Of a stretch of 64,000 bases of DNA, positions 1 to 13,078 are shown piece after piece. The position numbers and the translations under genes are program-made. The stretch's first letter is position 1, and every line of letters starts with the position of its first letter. The notes beneath the pieces were generated by a model. That model had not been told where the DNA came from. It was given only the letters and a program-made list of their open reading frames with translations, and ran no database searches. Source of the stretch: Loripinus fragilis (Eukaryota; Mollusca; Bivalvia; Lucinida; Lucinidae); the NCBI GenBank assembly GCA_964019695.1, contig OZ026519.1, forward strand, positions 31,463,213 to 31,527,212. Direction: 5' to 3'.

Positions 1-727
1 TATCAGACAGCGGATGCAGGAGACACTCTATCAGACAGCTGATGCAGAAGTCTCTCTATCAGACAGCGGAGGCAGAAGACATTCTATCAGACAGAAGATG
101 CAGAAGTCTCTCTATCAGACAGCCGATGCAGTAGACACTCTATCAGACAGCGGATGCAGAAGACACTCTATCAGACAGCGGAGGCAGGAGACACTCTATC
201 AGACAGCTGATGCAGGAGACACTCTATAAGCCTGCGGATGCAGGAGTCTCTCTATCAGACAGCGGATGCAGGGGACATTCTATCAGACAGCGGATGCAGG
301 AGACACTCTATCAGAATAGATGCAGAAGTCTTTTTATCAGACAGCCGATGCAGGAGACACTCTATCAGACAGCGGATGCAGAAGACACTCTATCAGATAG
401 CGGATGCAGGAGTCACTCAATCAGACAGCGGATGCAGGAGACACTCTATCAGACAGCGGATGCAGAAATCTCTCTATCAGACAGCGGATGCAGGAGTCTC
501 TCTATTAGACAGCGGATACAAGAGACGCTCTTTCAGACAGCGGATGCAAAAGTCTCTCTATCAGAAAGCGGACACAGGAGACACTATATCAGACAGCGGA
601 TGCAGGATTTTCTCTATAAGACAGCGGATGCAGGAGACACTCTATCAGACAGCAGATGCAGAAGTCTCTCTATCAGACAGCGGATGCAGGAGTCTCTCTA
701 TCAGACTGCTTATGCAGAAGCGCAGGC

Positions 728-997
728 GTATCCGCTGGCTGATAGAGTAATTCCTGCATCTGCTGTCAGATAGAGTGTATCCTGCATCCGCTATCTGATA
801 GAGAGACTTCTGTATCAGCTGTCTGATAGAGTGACTCCTGCATCCGCTGTCTGATAAGGAGACTCATGTATCGGCTGGCTGATAGAATGTCTCCTGCATC
901 CGCTGTCTAATAGACAGACTTCTGCATAAGCAGTCTGATAGAGAGACTCCTGCATCCGCTGTCTGATAGAGAGACTTCTGCATCCGCTGTCTGATAA
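728..997 (-). repeat. inverted block inside the 28-bp array
   Basis: About 270 bp (roughly nine to ten units) run in the opposite orientation to the rest of the array, reading CATCCGCTGTCTGATAGAG on the plus strand. The right junction is a hairpin. CATCCGCTGTCTGATAAAG at 981-999 is the exact reverse complement of 1013-1031, with a 13-base loop. The left junction lies near 720-730, in the non-consensus sequence GAAGCGCAGGCG. The inverted block ends the plus ORFs that cross it. Confidence 0.93.
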
Positions 998-2035
998 AGG
1001 ATGCAGGAGCCACTTTATCAGACAGCGGATGCAGAAGTCTCTCTATCAGAGAGCGGATGCAGGAGACACTCTATCAGACAGTGGATGCAGAAGTCTCTCT
1101 ATCAGACAGCGGATGCAGGAGACACTTTATCAGACAGTGGATGCAGGAGACACTCTATCAGCCAGCGGATGCAAGAGTCTCTTTATCAGACAGCGGATGC
1201 AGGAGACACTCTATCAGGCAGCGGATGCAGAAGTCTCTATCTCAGACAGTGGATGCAGGAGACACTCTATCAGACAGCGGATGCAGGATTCTCTCTATTA
1301 GACAGCGGATGCAGAAGTCTATCTTTCAGACAGCAGATGCAGGAGACACTCAATCAGACATCGGATGCAGGAGACACTTTTATCAGACAGCGGATGCAGG
1401 AGTCACTCTATCAGACAGCGGATGCAGGAGACACTCTATCAGACAGGGGATGCAGAAGTCTCCCTATCAGACAGCTGATGCAGGAGACACTCTATCCGAC
1501 AGCGGATGAGGAGTTTCTCAATCAGACAGCGGATGCAGGAGACACTCTATCAGACAGCGGATGCAGAAGTCTTTCTATCAGACAGCAGATGCAGAAGACG
1601 CTCTATTAGACAGCGGATGCAAAAGTCTCTCTATAAGACAGCGGATGCAGACACATTCTATAAGACAGTGGCTGCAGAAGTCTCTCTATCAGACAGCGGA
1701 TGCAGGAGACACTCTATCAGACAGCGGATGCAGGAGTCTCTCTGTCAGACAGCGGACGCAGAAGTCTCTCTATCAGACAGCAGATGCATGAGACGCTCTA
1801 TCAGCCAGCGGATGCAGGAATCTCTCTATTAGACAACGGATTCAGGAGACATTCTATAAGACAGCGGATGCAGAAGTCTCTCTATAAGACAACGGATGCA
1901 GGAGACACTCTATCAGACAGGGGATGCAGGGGTCTCTCTATCAGACAGCGGGCGCAAAAGTCTCTCTATTAGACAACGGATTCAGGAGACATTCTATAAG
2001 ACAGCGGATGCAGAAGTCTCTCTATAAGACAACGG

Positions 2036-3338
2036 ATGCAGGAGACACTCTATCAGACAGCGGATGCAGGAGTCTTTCTATCAGACAGCGGATGCAGGAG
2101 AGAGACACTCTATCAGACAGCAGATGCAGAAGTCTCTCTATCAGACAGTGGATGCAGGAGACACTCTATCAGACAGCGGATGCAGGAGACACTCTATCAG
2201 ACAGCGGATGCAGAAGTCTCTATATCAGACAGCGGATGCAGGAGACACTCTATCAGACAGCAGATTCAGGAGACACTCTATCAGACAGCGGATGCAGAAG
2301 TCTCTCTTTCAGACAGCGGATGCATAAGTCTCTCTATCAGATAGCGGATGCAGGAGTCTCTCTATCAGACAGCGGATGCAGGAGACACTCTATCAGACAG
2401 GCGATGCAGAAGTCTCTCTATCAGACTGCGGATGCAGGAGACACTCTATCAAACAGCGGATGCAGAAGTCTCTCTATTAGACAGCCATGCAGGAGACACT
2501 CTATCAGACAGCGGACGCAGGAGACACTCTATCAGCCAGCGGATGCATGATTATCTCTATCAAACAGCGGATGCAAGAGACAACGGATTCAGGAGACATT
2601 CTATAAGACAGCGGATGCAGAAAACTCTCTATAAGACAACGGATGCAGGAGACTCTCTATCAGACAGCTGATGCAGGGGTCTCTCTATCAGAAAGCGGGC
2701 GCAGAAGTCTCTCTATCAGACAGCGGATGCAGGAGTCTTTCTATCAGACAGCGGATGCAAGAGAGAGACACTCTATCAGACTGCAGATGCAGAACTCTCT
2801 CTCTATCAGACAGCAGATGCAGGAGACACTCTATCAGACAGCAGATGCAGGAGAAACTCTATCAGACAGCGGATGCAGAAGTCTCTATATCAGACAGCGG
2901 ATGCAGGAGATACTCTATCAGACAGCGGATTCAGGAGACACTCTATTAGACAGCGGATGCAGAAGTCTCTCTTTCAGACAGCGGATGCAGTGGTCTCTCT
3001 ATCAGAGAGTGGATGCAGGAGACACTCTACCAGACAGCGGGTGCAAAAGTCTCTCTTTCAGACAGCGGATGCAGGAGTTTCTCTATCAGACAGCGGATGC
3101 ATAAGTCTCTCTATCAGATAGCGGATGCAGGAGTCTCTCTATCAGACAGCGGATGCAGGAGACACTCTATCAGACAGGGGATGCAGAATTCTCTCTATCA
3201 GACAGCGGATGCAGGAGACACTCCATCAAACAGCGGATGCAGAAGTATCTCTATCAGACAGCCATGCAGGAGACACTCTATCAGACAGCGGACGCAGGAG
3301 ACACTCTATCAGCCAGCGGATGTATGATTTCTCTATCG
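2036..3338 (+). repeat. 777-bp higher-order duplication in the 28-bp array
   Basis: Diagnostic variants recur 777 bp apart. CATAAGTCTCTC followed by the variant CAGATAGCGG occurs at 2323 and 3100. The shortened unit CAGCCATGCAGG occurs near 2482 and 3259. Each is followed by a CGGACGCAGG unit and a CAGCCAGCGGATG unit. This shows a segment of about 28 units duplicated as a block. A shorter ~143-bp duplication (ACAACGGATTCAGG at about 1833 and 1976, again near 2581) lies just upstream. Confidence 0.75.
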
Positions 3339-3624
3339 AACAGCGGATGCAAGAGACACTCTATCAGACAGCAGATGCAGAAGTTTCTCTATCAGACAGC
3401 GGATGCAGGAGACACTCTCTCAGACAGCGGATGCAGGAGTCTCTCTATCAGACATCGGATGCTGGAGACACTCTATCAGATAGCGGATGCAGGAGTCTCT
3501 CTATCAGACAGCGGATGCAGGAGTCTTTCCATCAGACAGTGGATGCAGGAGACACTCTATCAGACAGCGGATACAGGAGACTCTATCAGACAGCGGATGC
3601 AGGAGACACTCTATCAATGATGAG

Positions 3625-4395
3625 ATAAGGAGAGTAGAGAGAAGAATACTGCAGACCTGTTGTTAAGAGTAATAAGAAATAAGAACATTCGAGAGAAGAA
3701 TAACTCTGATATATAGTTAAGAGTAAGAGGAGACAAGAGGGGAAGATTTGAAAAGATTCTGACCTGTTGCTAAAAGAGGAACTGACAATAAGAGTAGAGA
3801 GAAGAATTGTGCAGGCCTGTTGCTAAGAGTAAGATAAGACAAGGAGAGTAGAGAGATGAATGATGCTTACCTGTTGCAAAGAGTAAGAACAGACAGAAAG
3901 TACAGAGAAGAACGAGGCAGACTTTTTGCTAAGAGTAAGACAAGACAAGAAGGACAGAAAGAATAATTGCAGAGACCTGTTGGGAAGAGTAAGACGATAT
4001 CAGAAGAGTAGAGAGGAGATTGATGCAAACCAATCACAAAGAGTAAGATGAGATGAGAAGAGTAGAGAAAAAATAGGCAGACAACCGTTAAGAGTAAGAC
4101 AAGACATGAATAGCAGAGATAAGAATGATACAGACCTGTTGCTAAGAGTAAGATGAGACAGAAAGAGTATAGAGATGAATGATGCTGACCTGTTTCTGTG
4201 CGTAAGATGAGACAAGAAGAGTACAAAAATATTGACCTAGACTTGTTAATCAGAGTTAGCAGAGACAATGAGAGCATTTAGATAAATGATACTGACCTGT
4301 TGCTGAGAGTAGGAGGAGACAATAAAGAGTGCAAACATGTCGCTAAGAGTAAGTTGAGACAAGAAGTGTAGAGAGAAGAGTTATGCATATCTGTG
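3625..4395 (+). repeat. degenerate 54-bp purine-rich tandem repeat
   Basis: The motif AAGAGTAAG recurs at 51-54 bp spacing (for example 3985, 4039, 4090, 4144). It is embedded in a unit like GACAAGAAGAGTAGAGAGA...GATGCTGACCTGTTGCT. The plus strand is strongly purine-biased. Since 54 is a multiple of 3, the minus strand keeps frame across units and gives ORFs at 3867-4277 and 4000-4215 made of an 18-residue repeat (pattern CLVLLL...GL..S.LYSS). These ORFs look like repeat by-products. Confidence 0.88.
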
Positions 4396-6091
4396 GCTAT
4401 TTTGGCTATTTTAGCTATTCTGAGTGTCAAGAGGGCATAAACTTTGGAAGATGTTGTTTGAAGAAGTCCATGAAGGCTGAAAAAGTGCGTTTCAATCTTT
4501 GATATCTAAATGGAATATAAGACACATTTCTAAGTCTCTTTTTGGCCTGATTCATCCAATCAATTTTCTGCTCATGAAGACAGATGTTTATTTGGAGGAA
4601 GAAGACGTTTGTAGAATTTCAAGATAACTATTCAGTTGATGTCCATCTTCCATATCTGAATGGAATGATTTAAGCAATTCTGGGTCTCCATTTCGCCTTG
4701 AAGACTCCATCAATTTTGTGCTCAAGAGAAAATATGATGGCTGTTTAGTGCATGGTCATCTTTGAAATCTAAATGGAAGGATTTTAGCTATTCTGAATCT
4801 CAATAATGCAAAAAGCTTTGAAGATGTTGTTTGAAAAATTTCATGAAGGTCGTTAAGTGCATAACCATTGTTAGTATCAGAGTGTTATGATATAAGCAAT
4901 TGGCTTATTTGGTTGAGGCCTACCATCAAGTTTTTGCCCAAGAGGACATATAGTTTGGAAGATGTTGTTTGAAGAATTTCAATATGGCTGTCTTGTGCAT
5001 GGACATATTGGATAAATAAATAGGATGATTTTAGCTATTCTGAGTCTCCATGTTGCCTGATGCATTCCATCAAGTTTCTGTTTGAGACAATATATGGTTT
5101 GGAAGATGCTGTTTGAAGAATATCAAAATGTTGTAAATTTCTGATATCTGAATGGAATTGTTTGATTTTTTCTCAGTCTCCATGTTGCATTACGAATCCT
5201 TAAACATTTCTATGCAAGACAATATATGGTTGGAAGAAATTGTTTGAAAAATTCAAAGAAGGCTGTTTAGTGCATGACCATCTTTTGAATCTGACTAGAA
5301 TTAAATAAGCATTTCTGAGTCTCTTTTTTGCCAGACGCACGCATCCAATCAAGTATTTCTGCTCATGAAGACATATAGTTTGGAGGAAGATGTTGCTTGA
5401 AGAATTTCAAAATGACTATTCAGTAGATGGCTATCTTTGATGTCTGAGTGGAACGATTTAAGCAATTCTGGGTCTCCGCTTTGCCTTGAAGACTCCCATC
5501 AATTTAATGCTCAAGAAAAAAATAAGGGTTGGAATGTGTTGTTTGAAGAATTCCAAGATGGCTGTTTATGATTTTATTTGTTCTTAGTCTCCATGTTGTA
5601 TGATGCCTCCCATCAAGTTTCTGCTCAAGAGAATATGTGGGTTGTAAGAAGTTGTTTGAAAAATTCCAAGAAGGCTGTTTAGTGCTTGCCAAACGTTTGT
5701 ATCTGAGAGATATTAAAGAAGTATTTTTGAGTCCCTTTTTGGTCTGACGCACCCAAACCCAATCAATTTTCTTCTCATGAGGACATATGGTTTGGAGGAA
5801 GATGCTGTTTGAATATCAAGATTGCTGTTTAGTTCTTGGTCAACCTGATATTTGAATAAAATGAGTTATTTATTCTGAGCCTCCATGTTGCCTGGTATCT
5901 GCTCAAGAGAACATATGGTTTTCAAGAAGAAATTGTTTAAAGAATGCCAAGATGGCTGTTTTATGCATGGCCATCTTTGATATTTGAATGGGTTGATTTG
6001 AGCAATAATTCAGTGTCTCCTTTTTGCGTTAGTCTACGCTCAAATCGATATTTGTTTTGGAAGAAAAGATATTGTTTGAAGAACTGAAGAC

Positions 6092-6652
6092 AGCTGCCAT
6101 TGTGGCACATCACAATGAACCTGCCGGCTGTAAGTCCACAATCCCCAGTCTAATGCCTTACAAACTTAGCCACTGTCTTCTATAAATATGCAGATGGTTT
6201 CATGAGTTTTGAACAGATCAGATAAATAACCTTACCACACTCAGTCTTTCAAACATATACATGACCGGACCTTTCTATACTTATTGGTATTGTACCACAC
6301 GACAGCACACTAAAACATTATTTTGTGGAGAATTAATAGTTCAGTATCTGTAATATGGACAAACCCAATATATATTAAAAGCGAACTGTCATGTACTCAG
6401 TCAACAACTGAATTGCTTAAGGCTTAAGTTCTGTAGCTGTTGCCACTGGATTTGAAAGTCATCTACCAGGCTTGTAACCTCAGGCTATGCTGTATTGATG
6501 ATACAAGCAGCCTTGCCACTGAGGCATTACACAGCCCACCTATTACATTGACCATGTAAGCCAGGGCAAAAAACAAGTGGGTATGACCAGGAATTGGCAC
6601 AAACTCAGCCAACTGATAGCAATGGGAGGAACCTATATAAGCAACACACATG
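6092..6652. repeat. ~560-bp non-monomer segment, copy 1
   Basis: A unique-looking sequence breaks the 144-bp periodicity. It starts CCATTGTGGCACATCACAATG and ends ...TATAAGCAACACACATG, and the array resumes in the TTGTTTGAAGAATTCC box. The same box stands on both sides (left TTGTTTGAAGAACTGAAGAC, right TTGTTAAAGAATTTCAAAAT), so about 25 bp of monomer is duplicated around the insertion. On the minus strand, TGCCTCAGTGG (6526-6516) resembles a tRNA A box and CTTTCAAATCC (6458-6448) a decayed B box. A tRNA-derived SINE origin is therefore possible but unproven. It also holds a TATA-rich run near 6370. Confidence 0.8.
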
Positions 6653-8340
6653 TTGTTAAAGAATTTCAAAATGAATAACTAGTGCATGCCGTTCTTTGAT
6701 ATCTGAAACAAACTGTTCAAGCCATTCTGAATTTATTTTGCCTGGCGTCTCTCATCAAGTTTCTCCTCAAGAGGACATATAGTTTGGAAGATGTTCTTTG
6801 AAGAATTTTATGATGGCTGTTTAATGCTGAGCCCTCTTTGACATCTAAATGGAATGATTTTGGCTTTACTGTGTAACCTAGCTGTCTGCTGCCTCCCATC
6901 AAGTTTCTGCTCAAGAGGATATATGGTTTGGAAGATGATGATATTTGAAGAATCCAAGATGGCTGTTACGTGCATGGCCATCTTTTATATGTGAATGGGG
7001 TGATTTAAGTTATTCTGAGTCTCCCTAAGGTCTGACGCATCCCGCCAAGTTTTTGCTCAATAGAATATGTGGGTTGGAAGAGATGTTGTTTAAAGAACAA
7101 AAAGATGTCTGTTAACTTCTTGACCATCTTTTTCTGAGTCTCCAGGTTGCATGATGCATCCCATTAAGTTTCTGCTCAAGAGAATTTATGGGTTGGAAGA
7201 AGCTGTTTGAAAAATTCCAAGAAGGATGTTTAGTGCATGACCATCTTGGATATCTGAGAGGAATAAAAGAAGCATTTCTAAGTCTCTTAGACCTGACCTA
7301 TCTAATTAAGTTTCTGCTCTTGAGGAGATATGGTTTGGAGGAAGATGTTGTTTGAAGCATTTCAAGATGGCTATGTAGTGGATGGCCATCTATGATAACT
7401 GAATGGAATGATTAAAGCAATTCTTGGTCTCCATTTGCCTTGAAGACTCCCATCAATTTTAAGCTCAAAAGAAAAGATGGGTTGGAAGATGTTGTTTAAA
7501 GAATTCCAAGGTGGCTGTTTAGTGCATGGCCATCTTTGATATCTAAATTGAAGGATTTAGGCTTTTCTGAGTCGCAAGAGGGCATAAAATTTGGAAGATG
7601 TTATTTGAAGAATTTGAGGAGGGCTATAAAGTGCATGGTCATCTTTGGCATCTAAGTGGAATGAAAGAAACATTTCTTAGTATTTATTTGGCCTGATTCA
7701 TTTAGTCAAGTAACTGCTCATGAGGACATGTGGTTTGGAGTAAGAAGTCGTTTGTAGAATTTCAAGATGGCGATCTAGTTGATAGCCATCTTTGATATCT
7801 GATTACTAGTAGAATGATTTAAGAAATTCTGGGTCTCCATTTTGCCTTGAAGACTCACATCGCTTTTATACTCAAGAGAAAATATGGGTTGGAAGATGTG
7901 GTTTGAAGACTTCCAAGAAAGCTGTTTAGTGCATGCCCATCGTTTGTATCTGAGTGGAATGAAAGAAGCATTTCTGTGTCCATTTTTGGCCTGACCTATC
8001 CAATCAAGTTTCTGATCATGAGGACATACGGTTTGTAGGAAGATGCTGCTGTTTGAAGAATATCAAGATTGCTACTTAGTTCTTGGTCAACCTGATATTT
8101 GAATAAAATGAGTTTATTTATTCTGAGCCTCCATGCTGCCTGGTTTCTGCTCAAGAGATCATATGGTATTCAAGAAGAAATTGTTTAAAGAATTCCAAGA
8201 CGGTTGTTTTATGCATGGCCATCTTTGATATCTGAATGGATTGATTTGAGCAATTCAGTGTCACCTTTTTGTCTTAGTCTACGCTTATATAAATATTTGG
8301 TTTGGAAAAAGATATTGTTTGGAGAACTGAAGACAGCTGC

Positions 8341-8899
8341 CATTTTGGCACAACACAATGATTCTGCCAGCTGTGAGTCCACAATCCCCAGTCTGACAAT
8401 CCCTACAAACTTAGCCACTATGCTCTACAAATATGCAGATGGTTTCTTGAGTTTTTAACAGTTCAGAATAATAACCTTACCACACTCAGTCTTTCAAACA
8501 TATACATGGCTGAACCTTTCTATACTTATTGGTTTTATACCACACGACTGCACACTAAAACATTATTTTGTGGAGAAATAATAGTTCAGTATCTGTAATA
8601 TGGACAAACCCAATATATATAAAAAGTGAACTGTCATGTACTCAGTCAACAACTGAATTGCTTCAGGCTTAAGTTCTGTAACTGTTGCCTCTGGATTTGA
8701 AAGTCATCTACATGGCTTGTAACCTCAGGTTATGCTGTATTGATGATACAAGCAACCTTGCCACTGAGGCATTACACAGCCCGCCTGTTACATTGACCAT
8801 GTAAGCCAGGGCAAACAAAAGAAGTAGGTGTGACCAGGAATTGGCACAAACTCAGACAACTGATGGCAATGTAAAGAACCTATATAATCAGCACACTAT
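8341..8899. repeat. ~560-bp non-monomer segment, copy 2
   Basis: Same organisation and insertion phase as the copy at 6092. It is noticeably diverged, beginning CCATTTTGGCACAACAC and containing GTCTGACAATCCC in place of GTCTAATGCCC. Confidence 0.85.
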
Positions 8900-11671
8900 G
8901 TTATTGAAGAATTTCAAGATGAATAACTTATGCATGCACTTCTTTGATATCTGAAACAAACTGTTCAAGCCATTCTGAATTTGTTTTGCCTGGCGTCTCT
9001 CATCAAGTTTCTCCTCAAGAGGACATATATACGTTTGGAAGATGTTCTTTGAAGAATTTTATGATGGCTGTTTAATGCTGAGCCCTCTTTGACATCTTAA
9101 TGGAATGATTTTGGCATTCTCCGTAACCTAGCTGCCTGCTGCCTCCCATCAAGTTTCTGCTTGAGAGGATATATTGTTTGGAAGATGATGAAGTTCGAAG
9201 AATTCCAAGATAGCTGTTAAGTGCTAGGCAATCTTTGATATGATATTTGGATGGTTTCAGCAATTGCTGAGTCTCCCTGTTGCGGGAAGCCTTTCATCAA
9301 GTTTCTGTTCAAGAGGATGTATGATTTGGAAGACTATGTTGATTGAAGAATTCCAAGATTGCTGTTGATGCATGGCCATCTTTTATGTGTAAACGGGGTG
9401 ATTTTAGCTATTCTGAGCTTCTCAAAGGCCAGACACATCCCACCAAGTTTTTTTTGTCAATAGAATATATGGGTTGGAAGAGATGTTGTTTAAAAGACAA
9501 CAAGATACCTGTTAAGTTCTGGACCATCTTTGATTTCTGAATGGATTTTTTTTTATTTCTCCTGAGTCTCCATATTGCATGATGCCCCAATCAAGTTTCT
9601 GCTAAAGAGAATATATGGGTTGGATGAAGTTGTTTGAAAATTCCATGAAGGCTGTTTAGTGCCATGACCATCTTGGATATCTGAGAGGAATAAAAGAAGC
9701 ATTTCTAAATCTCTTTTTGACCTGATCTATCCAATTAAGATTCTGCTCTTGAGGACATATGGTTTGAAGGAAGATGTTGATTGACGCATTTCAAGATGGC
9801 TATTAAAGGGATGGCTATCTTTGATATCTGAATGGAATGATTAAAGCAATTCTTGGTCTCATTTTGCCTTGAAGACTCTTATTAATTTTATGCTAAAAAG
9901 AAAATATGGGTTGGAAGATGTTGTTTGAAGAATTCCAAGATGGCTGCTTAGTGCATGATCATCTTTGATATCTAAATTGAAGGATTTAGGCTATTCTGAG
10001 TGTCAACAGGGCATAAACTTTGGAAGATGTTGTTTGAAGAACCCCATGAAGGCTGAAAAAGTGCGTGACCATCTTTGGTATCTAAATGGAATGAAAGAAA
10101 CATTTCTAAGTCTCTTTTTGGCCTGATTCATCCAATCAAGTTTCTGCTCATGAAGACAGATGTTTATTTGGAGGAAGAAGTCGTTTGTAGAATTTCAAGA
10201 TAGCTATACAGTTGATGGTCATCTTCCATATCTGAATGGAATGATTTAAGCAATTCTGGATCTCCATTTCGCCTTGAAGACTCCATCGATTGTATGCTCA
10301 AGAGAATATATGGGTTGGAAGATGTTGTTTGAATGCTTCCAAGATGGCTGTTTAGTGCATGGTCATCTTTGAAATCTAAATAGAAGGATTTTAGATATTC
10401 TGAATCTCAAGAGAGCAAAAAGCTTTGAAGATGTTGTTTGAAGAATTCCATGAAGGTTGTTAAGAAAAGAACCATTGGTAGTATCAGAGTGTTATGATAT
10501 AAGCAATTGGCTTATTTCGCTGAGTTCTACCATCAAGTTTTTGCCAAAGAGAACATATGGTTTTGAAGATGTTGTTTGAAGAATTTCGAGATGGCTGTTT
10601 AGTGCATGGACATATTGGATATATAAATAGGATTATTTTAGCTATTCTGAGTCTCCATGTTGCCTGATGCATTCCATCAAGTTTCTGTTTGAGACAATAT
10701 ATGGTTTGAAAGATGCTGTTTTGAAGAATATCAAAATGTTGTTAATTTCTGATATCTAAATGAATGGTTTGATTTTACCTCAGTCTCCATGTTGCATTAC
10801 AAATCCCTATACATTTCTATGCAAGACAATATATGGTTGGAAGAAGTTGTTTGAAAAATTCAAAGAAGGCTGTTTAGTGCATGACCATCTTTTGAATCTG
10901 AGTAGAATGAAATAAGCATTTCTGAGTCTCTTTTTTCCAGACGCATCCAATCAAGTATTTCTGCTCATGAAGACATATAGTTTGGTGGAAGATGTTGTTT
11001 GAAGAATTTCAAAATGACTATTCAGTGGATGGCTATCTTTGATGTCTGAGTGGAATGATTTAAGCAATTCTGGGTCTCTGCTTTGCCTTGAAGACTCCCA
11101 TCAATTTAATGCTCAAGAGAAAATAAGGGTTGGAATATGTTGTTTGAAGAATTCCAAGATGGCTGTTTATGATTTTATTTGTTCTTAGTCTCCATGTTGT
11201 ATGATGCCTCCCATCAAGTTTCTGCTCAAGAGAACATGTGGGTTCGAAGAGGTTGTTTGAAAAATTCCAAGAAGGCTGTTTAGTGCTTGCCAATCGCTTG
11301 TATCTTAGAGGAAAGAAAGAAGCATTTTTGAGTCCCATTTTGGTCTGACGCATCCAATCAATTTTCATCTCATGAGGACATATGGTTTGAAGGAAGATGT
11401 TGTTTAGTTCTTGGTCAACCTGATATTTGAATAAAATGAGATTATTTATTTGGAGCCTCCATGCTGTCTGGTTTCTGCTCAAGAGAACATATGGTTTTCA
11501 AGAAGAAATTGTTTAAAGAATTCCAAGATGGCTGTTTTATGCATGGCCATCTTTGATATTTGAATGGACTGATTTGAGCAATAATTCAGTGTCTCCTTTT
11601 TGCGTTAGTCTACGCTCAAATCGACATTTGTTTTGGAAAAAAAGATATTGTTTGAAGAACGGAAGACAGCT

Positions 11672-12230
11672 GCCATTGTGGCACAACACAATGAACCTGC
11701 CGGCTGTAAGTCCACAATCCCCAGTCTAATGCCCTACAAACTTAGTCACTGTCTTCTATAAATATGCAGATGGTTTCATGAGTTTTGAACAGATCAGAAA
11801 AATAACCTTACCACACTCAGTCTTTCAAACATATACATGACCGGACCTTTCTATACTTATTGGTATTGTACCACACGACAGCACACTAAAACATTATTTT
11901 GTGGAGAAATAATATTTCAGTATCTATAATATGGACAAACCCAATACATATAAAAAGTGAACTGTCATGTACTAAGTCAACAACTGAATTGCTTCAGGCT
12001 TAAGTTCTGTAGCTGTTGCCTCTGGATTTGAAAGTCATCTAAGAGGCTTGTAACCTCAGGCTATGCTGTATTGATGATACAAGCAACCTTGCCACTGAGG
12101 CATTACACAGCCCATCTATTACATTGACTATGTAAGCCAGGGCAAAAAACAAGTGGGTATGACCAGGAATTGGCACAAACTCAGCCAACTGATAGCACTG
12201 TGAGGAACCTATATAATCAACTCACTATGT
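11672..12230. repeat. ~560-bp non-monomer segment, copy 3
   Basis: Same phase in the array. It pairs with the copies at 16407 and 21139 (spacing 4735 and 4732 bp) and shares with them the CATCTAAGAGG or CATCTACCAGG stretch and the OPAL-like context GAACGGAAGACAGCTG at its left edge. Confidence 0.88.
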
Positions 12231-13078
12231 TGTTAAAGAATTTCAAAATGAATAACTAGTGCATGCCCTTCTTTGGTATCTGAAACAAACTGTTCAAGCC
12301 ATTCTGAATTTATTTTTCCTGGCGACTCTCATCAAGTTTCTCCTCAAGAGGACAAAAAATAGTTTCAAGGAAGATTTTCTTTGAAGAATTTCAAAATGAC
12401 TATTCAGTGGATGGCTATCTTTGATATCTGAATTGAATGATTTAAGCAATTCTGGGTCTCCGCTTTGCCTTGAAGACTCCCGTCAATTTAATGCTCAAGA
12501 GAAAATAAGGGTTGGAAGATGTTGTTTGAAGAATTCCAAGATGGCTGTTTATGATTTTATTTGTTCTTAGTCTCCATGTTGTATGATGCCTACCATCAAG
12601 TTTCTGCTCAAGAGAATATGTGGGTTGGAAGAAGTTGTTTGAAAAATTCCAAGAAGGCTGTTTAGTGCATGCCAATTGTTTGCATCTGAGAGGAATAAAA
12701 GAAGCATTTTTTGAGTCCCTTTTTGGTCTGACGCACCCAATCAATGTTCTTCTCATGACGACATATGGTTTGGAGGAAGATGCTGTTTGAAGAATATCAA
12801 GATTGTTGTTTAGTTCTTAGTCAACCTGATATTTGAATAAAATGAGTTTATTTATTCTGAGCCCCCATGTTGCCGGGTTTCTGCTCAAGAATAAATATGG
12901 TTTTCAAGAAGAAATTGTTTAAAGAATTCCAAGATGGCTGTTTTATGCATGACCATCTTTGATATTTGAATGGATTAATTTGAGCAATAATTCAGAGTCT
13001 CCTTTTTTAGTTAGTCTACGCTCAGATCGATATTTGTTTTGGAAAAAAAGATATTGTTTGAAGAACTGAAGACAGCTG

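Larger units (their letters stand above)
1..3620 (+). repeat. 28-bp satellite array
   Basis: About 129 head-to-tail copies of a 28-bp unit with core CAGACAGCGGATGCAGGAGA followed by CACTCTAT. The two common variants differ in the block after GATGCAG: GAGACACTC or AAGTCTCTC/GAGTCTCTC. The array starts before the window. Because 28 is not a multiple of 3, each plus frame reads the same 28-residue peptide (beginning MQETLYQTADAGD) every 84 bases. The plus consensus has no stop codon, whereas the minus consensus has one stop (TGA in GTCTGATAG) per 84 bases in each frame. This explains the many overlapping plus ORFs here, and there is no evidence that they are genes. Copies differ by scattered substitutions and small indels. 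Confidence 0.97.
4433..10008 (+). repeat. higher-order block 1 of the 144-bp array (about 5.58 kb)
   Basis: It begins at the anchor GGGCATAAACTTTGGAAGAT, which recurs at 10009, 14744 and 19477. It holds non-monomer segments at 6092-6652 and 8341-8899, whose starts are 2249 bp apart. It is about 840 bp longer than blocks 2 and 3, close to six monomers, with the extra monomers between the two segments. It is clearly more diverged from blocks 2 and 3 than these are from each other. Confidence 0.85.

Noticed and set aside
1..3620. CRISPR-like array (28-bp direct repeats)
   Set aside because: The repeats are contiguous with no spacers and the setting is eukaryotic, so it is a satellite.
14..3628. 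Overlapping plus ORFs of 70-208 codons as repetitive proteins
   Set aside because: All three frames read the same peptide because of the 28-bp period. There is no start context, promoter or end of a gene.
3867..4277. 136-codon hydrophobic minus ORF as a membrane protein
   Set aside because: It is an exact consequence of the 54-bp period, and a second frame (4000-4215) is also open.
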